Shown: positions 61,230 to 64,000 of the stretch, one piece after another
Numbering within the stretch: the first letter of the stretch is position 1
Layout: each line of letters starts with the position of its first letter
DNA from: Aquila chrysaetos chrysaetos
Taxonomy: Eukaryota > Chordata > Aves > Accipitriformes > Accipitridae
Direction of reading: 5' to 3'
NCBI RefSeq assembly: GCF_900496995.4
Contig: NC_044029.1
Span: forward strand, 1,612,001-1,676,000
DNA length: 64,000 nucleotides
Notes under the pieces: generated by a model
Seen by the model: the letters and a program-made list of their open reading frames with translations, nothing else
Told to the model about the DNA's origin: nothing
The model's database searches: none
Position numbers and translations under genes: made by a program

Positions 61230-62170
61230 TTATGATTAATATTAAAATTCAAGCAAGAAAGAATTCTGATGGAGGACATAAAGGAAACAAAAGAAGATCT
61301 GCAGCTGTGATGATACCACATTTGTGGATGCTTTCAGAGAAAACTAGAATGTCTGTGTGTGTTTATGCTGCTCTTGCTTCACACACAGGTTTAATGAAAA
61401 CCTGGGGTTCACGTTTCAGCACCTGCAGACTGTGATCACTGGTGTGGATTCTGTATGAAAGGTGATAATTTGGCAGTGTGAACTGCTTGTTTCTGCTCCC
61501 TCTTGTCCTGCCTTTTTTCAGCTGACAGAAGTAGAAGCTGCTTCTCTTTGGACAAGTCTAGATAATGGGGGGGTGGGGAAATGGGGAAAGTCATGGAAGG
61601 TGACTGCCCTGGGTTTGGTTCTTATGGCTTGGGGGAGTAAAGTTTTCTGTGCTGTGCTTGCTGGAACAGGAGTATAAAGACAGAATAAAATGCATGAGGA
61701 GGAAGCCAACATGCTTGAGTGGTAGATTGGTGCTATAGTTAGATTGTTCTCATAAGAGATATTCCTATCTCCTCGTCTCTTATGTAAAAAAAGAAAGCGT
61801 AACCACTGATTACTGACATGAGATCTGTTGGATTTCTCTCTTACTAGATTCTGATCTTAAAGCCCAATTCTCCGTGTGCCTTCTAAATTCTGTCTGCCCT
61901 GTGCTTTCATTACTTAGTATTTCATGTGTTTTATGATTTTATACTTATTCATCTGCACAAACTAGTTACGAGAATTACATCATCTTTTGTGCAGGGATGG
62001 TGACAGCCCTGCCGTCCCGTGATGGTTATCGGCTGTTCCACAGGAGCAGATCGATACTAACGGTTGACAGAGCTGGACGTTGTTGATTCTCCAGAGGGTT
62101 TTTCTTGCTCCTCTGCCGTCTCAGCGGAAAACGGGAAGTAACGTACCGAGTTTCTCATTAACTACAGGAA
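61230..62170. other. Intergenic region between NUP205 and the next CpG island
   Basis: No gene or repeat recognised. It contains a secondary AATAAA at 61684-61689 and a G-rich patch at 61566-61590. Confidence 0.6.
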
Positions 62171-62317
62171 CGTGACTTTGGAATTCTGCCGGCTCCGAGG
62201 CATTCGCTGCGCTTTACAGAACACCGTGACGGTAACCGGCCGGTGGGGGTGTGGAACGTCGGGAACGTTCGTGCCGTGACTGTCCTGTGGCGGCCTCCGG
62301 GTCGGGGCAGCCGCCCT

Positions 62318-62369
62318 CGGCTCCCGGATTCGGCTCCCGGATTCGGCTCCCGGTTTCGGCTCCCGGTCT
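62318..62369 (+). repeat. Four tandem copies of a 13-bp GC-rich unit
   Basis: The unit CGGCTCCCGGATT is repeated at 62318, 62331, 62344 and 62357, the last two with base changes (ttt, tct at the end). It lies about 100 bp upstream of the ETS cluster. Confidence 0.9.
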
Positions 62370-62599
62370 CCCTTCGCCGGGGGCGGGCGCTGGGCCGTCG
62401 TTATTTATTCGCCTTTATGGCGGGCTGAGCCGCCGGCCCGCGCCGGCGCTTCCCCCGGGGCGGGAAGCCGGAAGCCGGAAGCCCCGCCCCTCCCCTCAGC
62501 CCGGCGCTTCCGCCGCCGCAGATTCGCCACGCTTTTTTTTTTTTTTTTTTTTTTTTTTAATTATTTTTTTAAATCTTTCCCCCCTTTACTCCTTCCCGC

Positions 62600-62835
62600 C
62601 CGGCTGTATCCGCGCGGCGGAGGGCAAGGGAAGCCCGGCGCTCGGCCCTTCCCTTGCTCGCCGAGGTCGGTCGCCGTCGTCCGGGCTCCGTGTGGAAACG
62701 GCGAGGCGGCGGGATTGGGCAGCGCCTCGTTTACTCGCCGCGGCGATCGACGTGGAGCCTCCGGGCGGCGGCGGCGGCGGCGGAGCGGAGCGGGGACGGG
62801 TGGCGGTGCCCGCGGCGTCTGGCGGCTCGACATGG
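62600..62835 (+). other. Candidate first exon of the downstream gene
   Basis: A good donor (ATGG|GTGAGG) follows CTCGACATGG, so the exon would end at 62835. An ATG at 62832-62834 falls four bases before the junction: either a start codon placed at the very end of exon 1 or an upstream ATG of an untranslated exon. The left limit is a guess. The next exon is not in the window. Confidence 0.4.
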
Positions 62836-63054
62836 GTGAGGAGCGGAGCGGGGAGGCGGCGGGCCGTCCGTGTGGGGGCCGTTTCCCGCCGGCGGCCTGC
62901 GGAGCCGTGAGGGGACGGGGGCCGCAGCGGCGGGCGGGCGGGCCGGTGTCGGAGGTGTCGGGTGACGGACGGGGAGGCCGCGCCCGGGGGGGGGCTGCGT
63001 CTGAGGCGGCTGCGTCTGAGGCGGCCTCGCCCCGGACAGAAGCTCGGCACCGGG

Positions 63055-63570
63055 CGGCCCCCGCCTCGGTGGGAGAGAGTGGAGGGAAAAGGGTGAAACT
63101 CGTGGGCTGAGAGAAGAACGGTCTCGTGGGACAGAAAGGAAGAAACCAATAACGGTAACGATAATAAAACGACAATAATAATAAAAGGATCGGAGTATAC
63201 AAAACAAGCGATGCACAATGCAATTGCTCGCTACTCGATGCCCAGTTAGTTCCCGAGCAGCGATCCACCCCTGCAGGCCAACTCCCCCCAGTTTATACAC
63301 TGGGCATGACACCACATGGTGTGGAATACCCCTTTGGCCACTTTGGGTCAGCTGTCCTGGCTGTGTCTCCTCCCAAATTCTAGTGCCCCTCCGGCCTTCT
63401 TGCTGGCTGGGCATCAGAAGCCGAAAAATCCTTGACTTAGTCTAAACACTACTCAGCAACAACTGAAAACATCAGTGTGCTATCAACATTCTTCTCAGAC
63501 TGAACCCAAACCACACACTGTACCAGCTACTAGGAAGAAAATCCACTCTATCCCAGCCAAAACCAGGACA
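63055..63570 (+). mobile_element. ERVL-like LTR, 5'-truncated
   Basis: Similar to the intron 2 LTR from its ctcggtgggag part (that copy: cccggtggga near 11970) through gatgcacaatgcaattgctc and ttcttgctggctgg to the terminal aaccaggaca at 63570. About 65 bases of the LTR start are missing and the left junction merges with CpG-island sequence. No clear target duplication was found. Confidence 0.85.
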
Positions 63571-64000
63571 TGTAGGAAAAACATATTGGAATATAAAAAG
63601 AGGGAGCGGGAGGTGTCTGGCAGTAAGCAAAGTTACTGACTGAGAGGAAAGAGTTACCATCTCTTAGGCCTCCATGGATCGCACAGTACCCTTCTACTTG
63701 AAATGTTGCTGTTGAAATCCCTTTTGCAGCTCAGTTCTGTAAAGGTTATGTGCCTGTCTCTCAGTGAACAGTGCCCTGCGCAGCACTCTGCAAACCAGCA
63801 ACGCCTGGTCCCTTACACCTTCCCTTTGTTTTCCAGGTCTGTAGTGTGCATGGCTTCTGGGATGGGATGGGCTTAGAAGAAGTAAAGCAAACTGTTATCT
63901 GTTTGAATTCCTTCTTATGCATAAGCACGCAGCTCATTGGTCCCTCCTTTCCCTGGAAAGGCATCATAGGTGCCTAGAAAGGCAGACAGAGGCAATAATT
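63571..64000. other. Right end, no feature recognised
   Basis: Probably the first intron of the downstream gene. No exon, repeat family or RNA gene recognised. Confidence 0.5.

Larger units (their letters stand above)
62170..63055 (+). promoter_or_regulatory. CpG island, promoter of the downstream gene (STMP1 by mammalian gene order)
   Basis: CpG-rich from about 62170. At 62466-62491 there are three consecutive CCGGAAG ETS sites followed by a CCCCGCCCC GC box, then a 26-T run at 62533-62558. GGC triplets at 62764-62782 lie within the likely first exon. In mammals STMP1, encoding a very small mitochondrial membrane protein, follows NUP205 in the same orientation; ETS (GABPA) sites suit a mitochondrial gene. 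No STMP1 coding sequence is visible in the window. Confidence 0.6.

Noticed and set aside
62251..63414. Open frames of 130-235 codons around the second CpG island
   Set aside because: Same composition effect; several run across the LTR boundary and the T run, which a real gene would not.
1..64000. tRNA, rRNA, snoRNA or CRISPR arrays
   Set aside because: No cloverleaf with box A and B, no clear C/D or H/ACA pairs and no spaced repeats were seen by eye. A covariance-model search would be decisive for intronic snoRNAs.

Overview
This window is vertebrate nuclear DNA, most likely from a bird. The evidence is CR1 retrotransposon pieces in several introns, three copies of an ERVL-like solo LTR of a kind I know from non-galliform birds, compact introns, and a reading frame nearly identical to mammalian NUP205. 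No prokaryotic features (operons, ribosome binding sites, CRISPR arrays) are present. The species cannot be fixed from the sequence.

Layout. (1) Positions 1-5957: AT-rich, no exon recognised; by mammalian gene order it may be intron 1 of CNOT4 on the minus strand, or intergenic. (2) About 5960-6900: a CpG island that looks like a bidirectional promoter, with a possible minus-strand first exon ending at 5961 and the NUP205 start codon at 6554. (3) 6554-61024: the complete NUP205 gene on the plus strand, 43 coding exons. I placed every junction by hand. The exon lengths sum to 6045 nt, giving 2014 codons plus stop, against 2012 residues in human NUP205, with the phase consistent across all 42 introns. 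(4) 61025 to about 61225: 3' UTR with a poly(A) signal. (5) About 61230-62170: intergenic. (6) About 62170-63060: a second CpG island with an ETS/GC-box cluster, a 13-bp tandem repeat, a 26-base T run and a likely non-coding or start-codon first exon ending in a strong donor at 62835. By mammalian order the next gene should be STMP1, but no coding sequence confirms this. (7) About 63055-63570: a 5'-truncated LTR, then unannotated sequence to the end.

The window is essentially one housekeeping gene between two CpG-island promoters. NUP205 is a large alpha-solenoid scaffold protein of the inner ring of the nuclear pore complex. The most interesting points are a strong U12-type (minor spliceosome) intron 40 containing a U2-style cryptic exon, an LTR nested inside a CR1 element in intron 38, a long perfect inverted repeat in intron 26, several weak splice donors, and the paired YY1-like motifs at the NUP205 start. 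I found no sign of a previously undescribed system.
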